Shown one piece after another: positions 19,732 through 28,381 of a DNA stretch of 34,244 nucleotides. The stretch comes from an uncultured Clostridia bacterium (lineage in GTDB: Bacteria > Bacillota > Clostridia > Oscillospirales > Acutalibacteraceae): the NCBI GenBank assembly GCA_947588875.1, contig CANPZK010000006.1, forward strand, positions 1-34,244, read 5' to 3'. Below the pieces are notes generated by a model. The model saw nothing but the letters and a program-made list of their open reading frames with translations. It had not been told where the DNA came from and did not search any database. Position 1 is the first letter of the stretch. Every line of letters begins with the position of its first letter. The position numbers and the translations under genes are program-made.

Positions 19732-19789
19732 TTTTGGTATTATTGTGAGTTTTCACAGGTCTTAATGTATTATAATCAATGGCATCCAC

Positions 19790-20010
19790 AACGCTGATAA
19801 GTATGATATTTCAGCACAAAGAGAATATCTGCTTTGTCGGGATACTTTTGCTTTACCTTTCTTAACAGCGGAAGTACATATTTCCGTGTTTCATAGATAT
19901 AGGCTTTCAGCTTCTCGTTTGAAAAAAGCCTGCAATCATAGAAACGTTATGGTATCTGTCGGCACGCTTAGTATATACAGCTCATTATTCACCGTTTCAT
20001 AATCAACGGC
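19790..20010 (-). pseudogene. Frameshifted protein-coding remnant, unknown family
   Basis: Minus-strand frames give overlapping pieces [32 protein letters not shown] and [46 protein letters not shown]. Confidence 0.5.
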
Positions 20011-20074
20011 AGTTTCAAAACTAAACTATTACCAACTCACGCGAACTCAATATTGATATAACTTGGAATTTACG

Positions 20075-20566
20075 CTACAACTCATTTTGAAGTTCACGCA
20101 AGAAACCGATAAATTCATCTGTAGTCAGAATGGTAATTTTCGGATCGTTGTTCCCAATCGTATGTATTAAGTTCTTGTGCATACTTGTTTTCAATGCATT
20201 TCTGAAATCTTCATCCTGTTCAAACCTTGCATGATATGCTCTACGTACAAGCGTATGATACTCCTCTGAAAAGCGATTAATTGTTTCACCTTTCCAAAAA
20301 AGATGTTCTCCGTCAAAGTTTGGAACTGTCTGACCTGCTCTTTTAGCCTGATTGCCTTTTAATCCGCAAATGCGTATCTGTTCATTTTGATCAGGTGTCT
20401 TTAAGGCTTGAATAAAGCCTTCCATCGAAACACATAAAACCCCATCAAAATAAAAATTTGATGTGCAAAAATTACTTAGTTCCGATTCTTCCCATGTGCC
20501 GTTCGAATAAATATCAACAACTTTATCCACATCATATGTTTTGTGGTTATTCCTTAGCTCCTTCAT
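20075..20566 (-). CDS. NADAR-like (YbiA/DUF1768 superfamily) protein
   Basis: ELSNFCTSNFYFDGVLCVSMEGFIQALK...LFWKGETINRFSEEYHTLVRRAY; ATG 20566 preceded by aaggag. Confidence 0.65.
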   Translation of the reverse strand: MKELRNNHKTYDVDKVVDIYSNGTWEESELSNFCTSNFYFDGVLCVSMEGFIQALKTPDQNEQIRICGLKGNQAKRAGQTVPNFDGEHLFWKGETINRFSEEYHTLVRRAYHARFEQDEDFRNALKTSMHKNLIHTIGNNDPKITILTTDEFIGFLRELQNEL

Positions 20567-20715
20567 ATATGGAACAGCTCCTTCCATTGACAATCTCTGA
20601 GGCTTTCTGCATAGCAGGCATAAAAAGGTATGTACTGCATTCTAAAACTCGATACATCATCTGGAGTTCGAGAAACAGATGACGGACAATTTGTATCCTT
20701 TTTATAATTGCTCAT
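20563..20715 (-). CDS. Small 50-aa ORF coupled to the NADAR-like gene
   Basis: AGGAGG 6 nt before ATG; translation MSNYKKDTNCPSSVSRTPDDVSSFRMQYIPFYACYAESLRDCQWKELFHI*; stop overlaps next ATG (ATGA). Confidence 0.6.
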   Translation of the reverse strand: MSNYKKDTNCPSSVSRTPDDVSSFRMQYIPFYACYAESLRDCQWKELFHI

Positions 20716-20808
20716 AAGTTACCTCCTAATAAAATGTATTGTAAATTTAAATGAAAGTCGAAAGTCTCTCATTGTCTAATCTAAAGATTGCGTTAATTAT
20801 TCTTCATA

Positions 20809-21125
20809 TTAAATCAGTTTAGTTAATCTTGAAACAGACTTCACGGTTTCCTTTAGCAAATCAAGATTATGTTCAATTTGTTCAGCATCTAACAGCTTAC
20901 GAAAGTAATCTTTTAATTCTTCAAGTGAATAACTCTCGCTTACTGAAGAATAAATAGTCCCATCCCGTCAACAATACAATAGGCGACTTGGTATTCGTCC
21001 GAATCACATACATTTCTGAATACCGACAATATAACGTGAATGTTTTCTGAGGGGAAATCCCTATATTTACTCAACTCGCTTCTTTTTGTAGTCGTGCCAA
21101 TACATTCTCGATTGGCGTTTATATG
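20809..21125 (-). pseudogene. Frameshifted ORF remnant, unknown family
   Basis: ECIGTTTKRSELSKYRDFPSENIHVILSVFRNVCDSDEYQVAYCIVDGMGLFILQ* continues in a second frame as YSSVSESYSLEELKDYFRKLLDAEQIEHNLDLLKETVKSVSRLTKLI*. Confidence 0.55.
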
Positions 21126-21133
21126 GTGGAGCC

Positions 21134-21865
21134 TTAATCACTAAGGCAGGCTGCATTCATAAACTTTTCAATTCTTTTCTCATCCATATAACCGTAGCAT
21201 TTGCCGTTTTCCTTGAAAAAGCTGCCGACGATACCGCCATCGGAGCAGCTAAGCTGTTCGGCAACCGTGGTATCTTTCATACCTGCGCCGACAATCAGAG
21301 GAAACTCCCCGAGTACGCTGCGAAACTCTTTGATCTTATCAAGTTCTGTGGAAATGCCTGTGCCTGCGCCGGTTACTACGATCACATCACAATGCTGCTT
21401 TCCAATATTGAGATCCTCTTCAAGAGCTCTGCCGGAACAGACGGGCTGATATTTGAACCGAACGCCGCCGAGCAGCAGCGCATCACACTTCTCACGCAGT
21501 GCATCGATACGCTCAAAGTAACTGCGCTCTATTTGTGGAATCAGATGTCCGCAAATGGAATCCACCTGGATAAACTTAGCGCTATAGTATTCAGCGAGCT
21601 TGTACGCTTTTTCAACATCACCAAGCACATTTACGCCGTATACGACGTCAGGATAATCCTTTTGCAGAACGGCAAGCACATTTTCCATATCCTCGACGCT
21701 TCCAAAATAATTCTCAACCAATACAGCCGCTACACCGTGTTTTGTCATCATTTCCGTTTCCTTGATCGCGTTCTCAACAACTCCCTTCGGAGTATCTCCT
21801 AACAGGTGTAACATGCCTATGATCGGTTTTTCGTTTTTGAAAACACTTTTGAATTTTTCCGTCAT
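21134..21865 (-). CDS. BtpA/SgcQ family TIM-barrel protein
   Basis: KPIIGMLHLLGDTPK...GVAAVLVENYFG...VYGVNVLGD...VTGAGTGISTELDKIKEFRSVLGEFPLIVGAGM...SDGGIVGSFFKENGK. Confidence 0.85.
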   Translation of the reverse strand: MTEKFKSVFKNEKPIIGMLHLLGDTPKGVVENAIKETEMMTKHGVAAVLVENYFGSVEDMENVLAVLQKDYPDVVYGVNVLGDVEKAYKLAEYYSAKFIQVDSICGHLIPQIERSYFERIDALREKCDALLLGGVRFKYQPVCSGRALEEDLNIGKQHCDVIVVTGAGTGISTELDKIKEFRSVLGEFPLIVGAGMKDTTVAEQLSCSDGGIVGSFFKENGKCYGYMDEKRIEKFMNAACLSD

Positions 21866-21994
21866 TCATATTCTCTTCTTTCATAATAATATTGAATTTT
21901 TGCTTCTTTCTGATGCTATCTTCATTCTCATACCCCTTCGAGTTTGTTTATCATCTCTATTATTAACTTCACGTTTAATAAGTACGATACAATT

Positions 21995-22032
21995 ATTCGG
22001 AAAGTTGAGAGTTTAATCTCCGCTTTCCGAAT
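21995..22032. terminator. Hairpin between the BtpA-family and ADP-ribosylglycohydrolase genes
   Basis: attcggaaag (21995-22004) / ctttccgaat (22023-22032). Confidence 0.45.
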
Positions 22033-22175
22033 ACATTTTAAAACGATTATTACATGTGCATCAGTATTTTTTAGAGCTTATACTGATGATTCTTCGACAT
22101 TAGGTTCTTCGGAAAAGATTTTTTCAGAAACGGATCCTTCAGAACTGTTTTTAACACATATATTTGATAATAGAA

Positions 22176-23045
22176 TTAATTATTAATATTGGTTCTTTTT
22201 CTGGCAAAAGCAATCGCATTATCTAAAACGGATTTCAATGTGTTGTCCAATTTTGAAAGAATTTTCTCTCTTGTTATATTTAACATTGGGTAATAGGCTT
22301 CTGCAATACTCCCAGCAATCGCAGCAATCGTATCGCTATCACCGCCGATGGATATTGCTTTTGAAATAACATCTTCAAAACTATCGCTTTCCAAAAAAGC
22401 TTCTATTGCCTGGGGAACCGATCCTTGACAACTTACATCAAAAGCATATGACGGTCTTATTTCGTCAAGAGTGAAATTTATTGAATAGAAATTTTTAATA
22501 TATTCAACTATATCTTCTTTGTTCCCTTTGTTACGAAGGATGAAGATGCATCCTGCTACAGCAACAGCTCCTTTGATTCCCTCGGGATGATTATGTGTAA
22601 CTGCAGCAGTCAACATTGCAAGGTGTTCTGCCTCTTGAAGAGTCTTTGATACCCATCCAGCATAAGAAGCTCTCATGGCAGATCCGTTTCCCCAGCTGTT
22701 ATAGGGTGAATGATCGTCTGACCAAATCCATTGGCAAAACGAAGGACCATATCCGATTTCTTCATATTTTCTGCCAAATTTCACTAATGATTTTACAAGT
22801 TCCGTTGATATTAAATCGTCGTAGGCATTGCTTGTTATCTCATTATCACCAATCTTTGAAAGTGCATTACTTAATCCTTCGGCTACAGCACAAGTCATTA
22901 CTGTATCGTCAGTAAATCCACATGTTTCACTAATCAGGTTTTCGGGAGAAAGGCAATAATCAATATTAGAAAACTCGTAGATTGATCCTGCAATATCACC
23001 GGCTATTGCACCGAACATCAGATTGTTAGAAAAACAGTCGTTCAT
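22176..23045 (-). CDS. ADP-ribosylglycohydrolase (DraG/ARH) family protein
   Basis: GAIAGDIAGSIYEF, CGFTDDTVMT, GNGSAMR, AVTHNHPEGIKGA, IGGDSDTIAAIAGSIAEAYY. Confidence 0.93.
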   Translation of the reverse strand: MNDCFSNNLMFGAIAGDIAGSIYEFSNIDYCLSPENLISETCGFTDDTVMTCAVAEGLSNALSKIGDNEITSNAYDDLISTELVKSLVKFGRKYEEIGYGPSFCQWIWSDDHSPYNSWGNGSAMRASYAGWVSKTLQEAEHLAMLTAAVTHNHPEGIKGAVAVAGCIFILRNKGNKEDIVEYIKNFYSINFTLDEIRPSYAFDVSCQGSVPQAIEAFLESDSFEDVISKAISIGGDSDTIAAIAGSIAEAYYPMLNITREKILSKLDNTLKSVLDNAIAFARKRTNINN

Positions 23046-23078
23046 TATTATTTACCTCTCTGTTAATTTGTTATCCCG

Positions 23079-23582
23079 TTAACCAACAGAATTCAGCCAT
23101 GATACATATGAAGGATTCAAAGCGTTATAGAAAGGAATCAACGAGGGCGGAGTTATTCTGTCAACGATAGACTTATATTCAACAACGATGGCCTTGTTAT
23201 TTTCTGAGAGTTCTTTTTGAAAGAAAAGCTCGCGAACCGTATAATAAAGACAGTTTGCCCTTTCGATGAGATCCTTCATTTGTCTTGCGGTAAGACTGTC
23301 GTCGGAAAGTTCATAACTGATTTTTTTCTCAAAGGGATATTCGGAAGTATCTACAAAATCGCAGAAGTGAGAATTTACGATCTCAAGTATTGTGCCATCT
23401 GCAACCGCCGTAATTACTATAGCAAATGGGCGCGTCTTATTCTTTTCAAACGACATTCTGTATACAAAATACTTTTCAACTTTCATGCCATTCTCTGTAG
23501 CAGGCACAGGAAATGAGAAAGAAATGTTTTCTCCATAAAGCATTTTGACCTTATTGACTAAGCTGTTATTTTTATTCATCAT
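23079..23582 (-). CDS. Hypothetical protein
   Basis: Open frame between close co-directional neighbours; likely start MMNKNNSLVNKVK; no recognised motif. Confidence 0.7.
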   Translation of the reverse strand: MMNKNNSLVNKVKMLYGENISFSFPVPATENGMKVEKYFVYRMSFEKNKTRPFAIVITAVADGTILEIVNSHFCDFVDTSEYPFEKKISYELSDDSLTARQMKDLIERANCLYYTVRELFFQKELSENNKAIVVEYKSIVDRITPPSLIPFYNALNPSYVSWLNSVG

Positions 23583-23629
23583 TATACTTCGTCCTTTCAT
23601 TAAACAAATATCTGTCTTTGTTTGTTGAA

Positions 23630-24682
23630 TTATCGAATATCATCATTGGTAATAATTGCGGCTGTTCCGGGTACATTGACATAACAATCCTGAAGTTCAT
23701 CAACTGTCAAAAGGATTGAACCGCTTTCTCTGTCGGTGAGTCCGCTATCACAGACATATAAACCCTTTAATTCGCCTGTTTCGGGATCTCTTGCCGTTCC
23801 GGTAACAATTATACTGTGATTGCTTAACCCGTCTCCGACAGCAGAAGGTTCATTCCAAGCATATCCGGCATTAATAGAAATATTAACACCATGTCCGTTT
23901 TCAACCATTTCCGCAAGATATTCCAGGCTACCTTTATCCTCCTTATCTTCTGTGATTGTACAATCAATTCCATAAGATTTCAATAATTCCGCACGATTAA
24001 GAGCCGTTGTTCCGCCATTTTCCTCGGGAGCATTAAAAATGGAATAGTCACACATTCCAAGCTCGATGGCACGTCCAACAATATCATCTTCTGAAATCTC
24101 CATACCGGAAATTGTCAAGATATTAGCTACTGATACCAAACCACAATCTCCGCCAAAGTTGTAGATGTTATCACCCTGACAATCATCTAATTCGTCTGCC
24201 AGCTCATAGGGGTCACCGGTAACGATAATTTCTCCCATACCATCTATATCATATATCGCCGGTTCAAGAACGGTATACTCATAATTGGCAGTGCGCATCT
24301 CGGTTGTGCCCTCGTACGTGTTATCATAAGGCAGCTCAATGGCGCCTTCGTGAGTTCCTTCATGGGTTCCTTCGTAAGTGCCTTCGTAATTTCCTTCGTG
24401 AGTGCCTTCGTAAGTTCCTTCATGGGTTCCTTCGTGGGCGCCTTCGTAAGTGCCTTCGTAAGTTCCTTCATGAGTTCCTTCATAGGTTCCTTCGTAAGTG
24501 CCTTCGTAAGTGCCTTCGTGGGTTCCTTCGTGGGTTCCTTCGTAAGTTCCTTCGTAAGTTCCTTCGTGGGTTCCTTCGTGGGTTCCTTCGTAAGTTCCTT
24601 CGTGAGTTCCTTCGTAAGTTCCTTCGTGAGTCAGCTCTGTCGTTGTTTCAGTATTGTCAAATATTCCTTCATCAAACATCAT
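23630..24682 (-). CDS. C39-like/papain-like cysteine peptidase domain protein with N-terminal T(Y/H)EG tandem repeats
   Basis: N-term ~24x T[YH]EG; C-term FGGDCGLVSVANILTISG (candidate Cys) and NHSIIVTGTARDPETGELKGLYVCDSG (candidate His/Asp). Confidence 0.75.
   Translation of the reverse strand: MMFDEGIFDNTETTTELTHEGTYEGTHEGTYEGTHEGTHEGTYEGTYEGTHEGTHEGTYEGTYEGTYEGTHEGTYEGTYEGAHEGTHEGTYEGTHEGNYEGTYEGTHEGTHEGAIELPYDNTYEGTTEMRTANYEYTVLEPAIYDIDGMGEIIVTGDPYELADELDDCQGDNIYNFGGDCGLVSVANILTISGMEISEDDIVGRAIELGMCDYSIFNAPEENGGTTALNRAELLKSYGIDCTITEDKEDKGSLEYLAEMVENGHGVNISINAGYAWNEPSAVGDGLSNHSIIVTGTARDPETGELKGLYVCDSGLTDRESGSILLTVDELQDCYVNVPGTAAIITNDDIR
24344..24631 (-). repeat. 12-bp coding tandem repeat array (24 units)
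   Basis: Repeated cctcgtaagttc-type 12-mers encoding THEG/TYEG, with one AHEG and one NYEG variant. Confidence 0.95.
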
Positions 24683-24766
24683 TTTCTTTTCCTGTCCTTT
24701 CTAAAGCTTTTGCTTCAATATTGTAGGGTTATTATAACTTTGTTATTATTATTTTGATGATAAACT

Positions 24767-27700
24767 TCATTTTTTGACATCTGATTTCTGTTTTTGGTAA
24801 TAAACGCTCTTGAACCACATATGATAAAACGACTTGACCGCCATATCACTGCCACGTTTTTGTAAAAACAGACTAATAATTGACAATTCTGTTTCAGTGT
24901 CAGTAATAACTGTTTTTCTTAATTCGTTAAGAATTATGGATTGAAAGCTATTTGCATTTTTATCCAGAATGTAGGGATAGACCTTCTTCCAAGTGGTTTC
25001 CTCTCCGAGATATTTCCAAGCGAGTGAAGCATAGGGTTCCAATTCAAGTTTATCGCGTACAATGTCTTTTTGAATTGCCAGTTTCAATCTATCAGCAAGC
25101 TCTCGGTCTTCATCGCCGACGTTTATTAGTAATTTATAAGCTTCGTTTAGTGCTTCTGATTCTATTAAACAGCTTTTGCAAAACAGAGGACAGATTTTTT
25201 TAAATGCTAGTCCGCGCGCTTTTAAAAGTGCCATATTTCTCACTGGATTGTCCGCGTCGAGTATTTCAAATACTTGCTTCCATTCCGAGTCAGCTTTCAT
25301 GTAAGCGCTAATTCTGGCCCTAATAATGATAGAAGCGTAAATCTCTCCTGCCTCACAATAAGGCTGCTTTTTCAACATATCTTTAAACCACAGATTTACA
25401 CTCTGCTCGGTCAAGCTGTGTGGCTTAGAAAGCGTATCATCTAATATGCTATTGACGATACTGCCTATATTTTCAAAATTAGGGGCAGGATTATTTATCA
25501 TTCTTATAATGTCTCGTTTTAATAAGCCGGATAAACCTATATCTTCAATAATTTTATTCTTCTGTTCATTGCTGGATTTTTGTTTGCCTTTTACAAAAGG
25601 AGCAATCAGCATCTTAATGATCTCTAATTTTTGACTGGTTTCATATGTGTCATTTACAGGTTGAACATACACTTTTTCAACTAGTTTTACCTGTTCGACT
25701 TGACAGCAAACGGCTTCCAGCCAATCCTTTTGATAAATCACACAAACACCAGTATTTAATCTAGATATTTCAAATATTTGTTCCTGCGTTAATCCCATAG
25801 TATTTCCAACAACTTCCCGATCAGAACCATCAGGGAGTCGTAAAACAATTTTTGTATTTGTGTTTCTTATTACTGACGAATCCAATAAACCCGGCGACTG
25901 ATCGACAATTATAAAGCCTTCTCCAAAGGAGCGCATTTCAGCAATAGAGGTTGAAAGCATCTCAACAGATTTTCCGACCAGATTTGTACCCTCGTTACTT
26001 TGAGAAAAAGATGTTTTTCTTAATAAATGGTGAGCTTCTTCCAAAACAGTAACATGTTTTAATGGATGATTCATTGCATTTGAAGTCATACGGTACTCAG
26101 AAAGCCTAATAATTAACATACCCATTATCATGGATTTTGTTTCTTCTGAACCGACGCGGCTGAGATCGACAATAACATTACTGTTGAATAATTCATCGTC
26201 GCTCAGGTTATTTCCGCCAAATATCTCGCCGTATATACCATTGCACAATGATTCCATTCTTGTTGATAAAGCCCCGACGTAATTGCCCTTTACTTCTTCT
26301 GAAAAAGCTGTCGATTTCATTTTTTTATTAAATTGAGATAGAACGTCGCTTACAGTGGGATATATTTTTATATCTCCTTCGCATTTTGAAGTTTTTAAAT
26401 TCCATCCACACTCGATATAAGCATTCTCTATTGCGGCTTTAAGTACGGCCGGCATGGCAGCAGACATTGACCAGCTTGCATTGAACACTTGCAGGATCAT
26501 ATCTATGTGTTCAAGAATATCAACGTCATCATTAAACCAAAAAGGATTTAGTTTTAATAATTCGGTTTTTTTCTTATTTGTGCCGTAAACTTTGACGTTA
26601 GGCCGATGCCCGAAAACATTTTTGTATTCGCCTTTTGCGGGTTCAATTACCATAAAAGGAATTGAAGCTTTCATCATTTCGTCTAGGATTTTAAATATAG
26701 TATTTGATTTACCCGATCCATTAGTACCTGAAACAAACGTATGAGCCGCCATACTTTGCAGATCGAGCAAAACCGGTTGTTTCTTAATTGCTTTTCCCAT
26801 ATGAGAGATTGAACCTATACGAATAACTTTCTGCATATTGAGCGGAGTTTTTCGCACAACTTCTCTGCCAAAATGAGCATATTCCATAACCGTTAAGCCT
26901 ACTACAGAACGATTAGGTAAAGCAAAGTGTCTCGAGAGTTCTTTACTGCTGAGTATCATAGCCGGGCTGACGCCTTCGTCGATATCAATACAGTCAATAA
27001 TTGGATGAGACATATGAATCAAAGCGTCCTTAATATCATTCACTCCGTTTTCAGCCGTCCAAGTGTTTATAGATACCGGCTGATTCATATCTCGCTTTCC
27101 CTGCATAAGAGCTTGATACTGACTGGCAACCATCAAATTGACGCTGGCGCTGGACGAGATCACATAGGTACAGCAGTTGAACATTCCATAGTTTTCGAAA
27201 CGATTTAGCCAATTCAAATACCATTCTACCCGATTCATCAATTCGATAATATGACGGTTTTTTGATGTAGATTGAACCGAAAACCCTTTTGTTTTTGCCG
27301 TTGCTTTTCCTTTGTTAATGGTTTTTCCAACTGTTGTTCCGGTGCCTTGGGTTGCTTGCTGACCTGCCTGATCGCTTGTTCCTCCGCTTTGGGTTTCGCT
27401 TTCACCGGATTGAGATGTACTGCCAAAAAGATTATTTACAGCACTCATAGCAAAAAACGGGTTAATTGCTCCTGCGGCAGCATTCGCACCGACTTTAGCA
27501 GCAAGCAAACCGGCTCCGACAGCTCCGGATTTAGTTAGTTTAGCCTTTGCTGATTTATCCCCTTGATTCTGAGAGGTGCTTTTACTCCAACCGGAATTTA
27601 CTGTATGACTCTGCGTCAAAGAAATGCTATCACTTACAGTCCGACTGAAATTGTCGGACAGCCCTTCCGATATGGTAGTACTTCTGCCTGTTTGAACGGA

Positions 27701-28381
27701 TATTGACATTTCGCTGTTGGAAGAAAGTTGAGTATACAGATTTTCATATCCCAAGCGAATTCCTTTCATGCTTTCGCTATCAATTGGATCTGCAAGAACC
27801 AAAATAGAGAAATCCTTATCACCTACGGCTTCAAGCAATGTTTCAATTCCTTGTGCTCTCTCGCTTTCGACATCGCTGGCAACACAAGAAATGGCAGTAA
27901 CGCATTGAGAGTCAAAGCCGTTGTTCAGGCATTGTTCTATTTTATCGTTGATGTCAGAGCGTGAGACGATTTCAGTAAGCTCCGTGCCGGGAAAATTACC
28001 TTCAATTCCGGAGCGAAGAACATCGCGTATAGTATTTATATAATTAGGGTTATCATATCGCTGTTTATTTACCGCTCCTAAATAAAGTTCGCATTTACCA
28101 TTTCTGTTTTGCAAAAGCAATAAAGCAGAGGCGCCGCAGGTATAAAGGGAATTAAGAACGGTTGTTAATCTTCCCAGATTTCCTTCATTTCGTTTGAATA
28201 CCAACTCGGTAATTCTGTATAAGCAAGTAACCTCAGAAGAAGGAATACTTATTGCGCTTTCATTAAGGGGGCGGGGAATTAACGAATCTAAAACCTCGTA
28301 ATGAGTTTGTTGAATGATACTTTCTGCCCAATTAAGCAATGTTTCTGTTTTAGAATCTATAGCACTAATCTGATTACTCAT
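24767..28381 (-). CDS. Large HerA/FtsK-like ATPase (DUF87-type) with Ser/Gly/Ala-rich N-terminal region
   Basis: Walker A HTFVSGTNGSGKSNTIFKILDEM, FMVIEPAKGEYKNVF, Walker B HVTVLEEAHHLL, GEGFIIVDQSPGLLDSSVIRNTNTKIVLRLPDGSDREVVG. Confidence 0.88.
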   Translation of the reverse strand: MSNQISAIDSKTETLLNWAESIIQQTHYEVLDSLIPRPLNESAISIPSSEVTCLYRITELVFKRNEGNLGRLTTVLNSLYTCGASALLLLQNRNGKCELYLGAVNKQRYDNPNYINTIRDVLRSGIEGNFPGTELTEIVSRSDINDKIEQCLNNGFDSQCVTAISCVASDVESERAQGIETLLEAVGDKDFSILVLADPIDSESMKGIRLGYENLYTQLSSNSEMSISVQTGRSTTISEGLSDNFSRTVSDSISLTQSHTVNSGWSKSTSQNQGDKSAKAKLTKSGAVGAGLLAAKVGANAAAGAINPFFAMSAVNNLFGSTSQSGESETQSGGTSDQAGQQATQGTGTTVGKTINKGKATAKTKGFSVQSTSKNRHIIELMNRVEWYLNWLNRFENYGMFNCCTYVISSSASVNLMVASQYQALMQGKRDMNQPVSINTWTAENGVNDIKDALIHMSHPIIDCIDIDEGVSPAMILSSKELSRHFALPNRSVVGLTVMEYAHFGREVVRKTPLNMQKVIRIGSISHMGKAIKKQPVLLDLQSMAAHTFVSGTNGSGKSNTIFKILDEMMKASIPFMVIEPAKGEYKNVFGHRPNVKVYGTNKKKTELLKLNPFWFNDDVDILEHIDMILQVFNASWSMSAAMPAVLKAAIENAYIECGWNLKTSKCEGDIKIYPTVSDVLSQFNKKMKSTAFSEEVKGNYVGALSTRMESLCNGIYGEIFGGNNLSDDELFNSNVIVDLSRVGSEETKSMIMGMLIIRLSEYRMTSNAMNHPLKHVTVLEEAHHLLRKTSFSQSNEGTNLVGKSVEMLSTSIAEMRSFGEGFIIVDQSPGLLDSSVIRNTNTKIVLRLPDGSDREVVGNTMGLTQEQIFEISRLNTGVCVIYQKDWLEAVCCQVEQVKLVEKVYVQPVNDTYETSQKLEIIKMLIAPFVKGKQKSSNEQKNKIIEDIGLSGLLKRDIIRMINNPAPNFENIGSIVNSILDDTLSKPHSLTEQSVNLWFKDMLKKQPYCEAGEIYASIIIRARISAYMKADSEWKQVFEILDADNPVRNMALLKARGLAFKKICPLFCKSCLIESEALNEAYKLLINVGDEDRELADRLKLAIQKDIVRDKLELEPYASLAWKYLGEETTWKKVYPYILDKNANSFQSIILNELRKTVITDTETELSIISLFLQKRGSDMAVKSFYHMWFKSVYYQKQKSDVKK

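Noticed and set aside
21944-22186. 80-aa plus-strand ORF between the BtpA and ADP-ribosylglycohydrolase genes
   Set aside because: Crosses a hairpin, no RBS or domain; runs into the opposite-strand gene end
24344-24631. Possible CRISPR or noncoding repeat array
   Set aside because: Unit is 12 bp with no spacers, in frame with an ORF and encoding T[YH]EG; it is a coding tandem repeat
24304-24757. Plus-strand ORFs (140 aa and 135 aa) across the repeat array
   Set aside because: Antisense frames kept open by the low-complexity 12-bp repeat; no RBS or domain support
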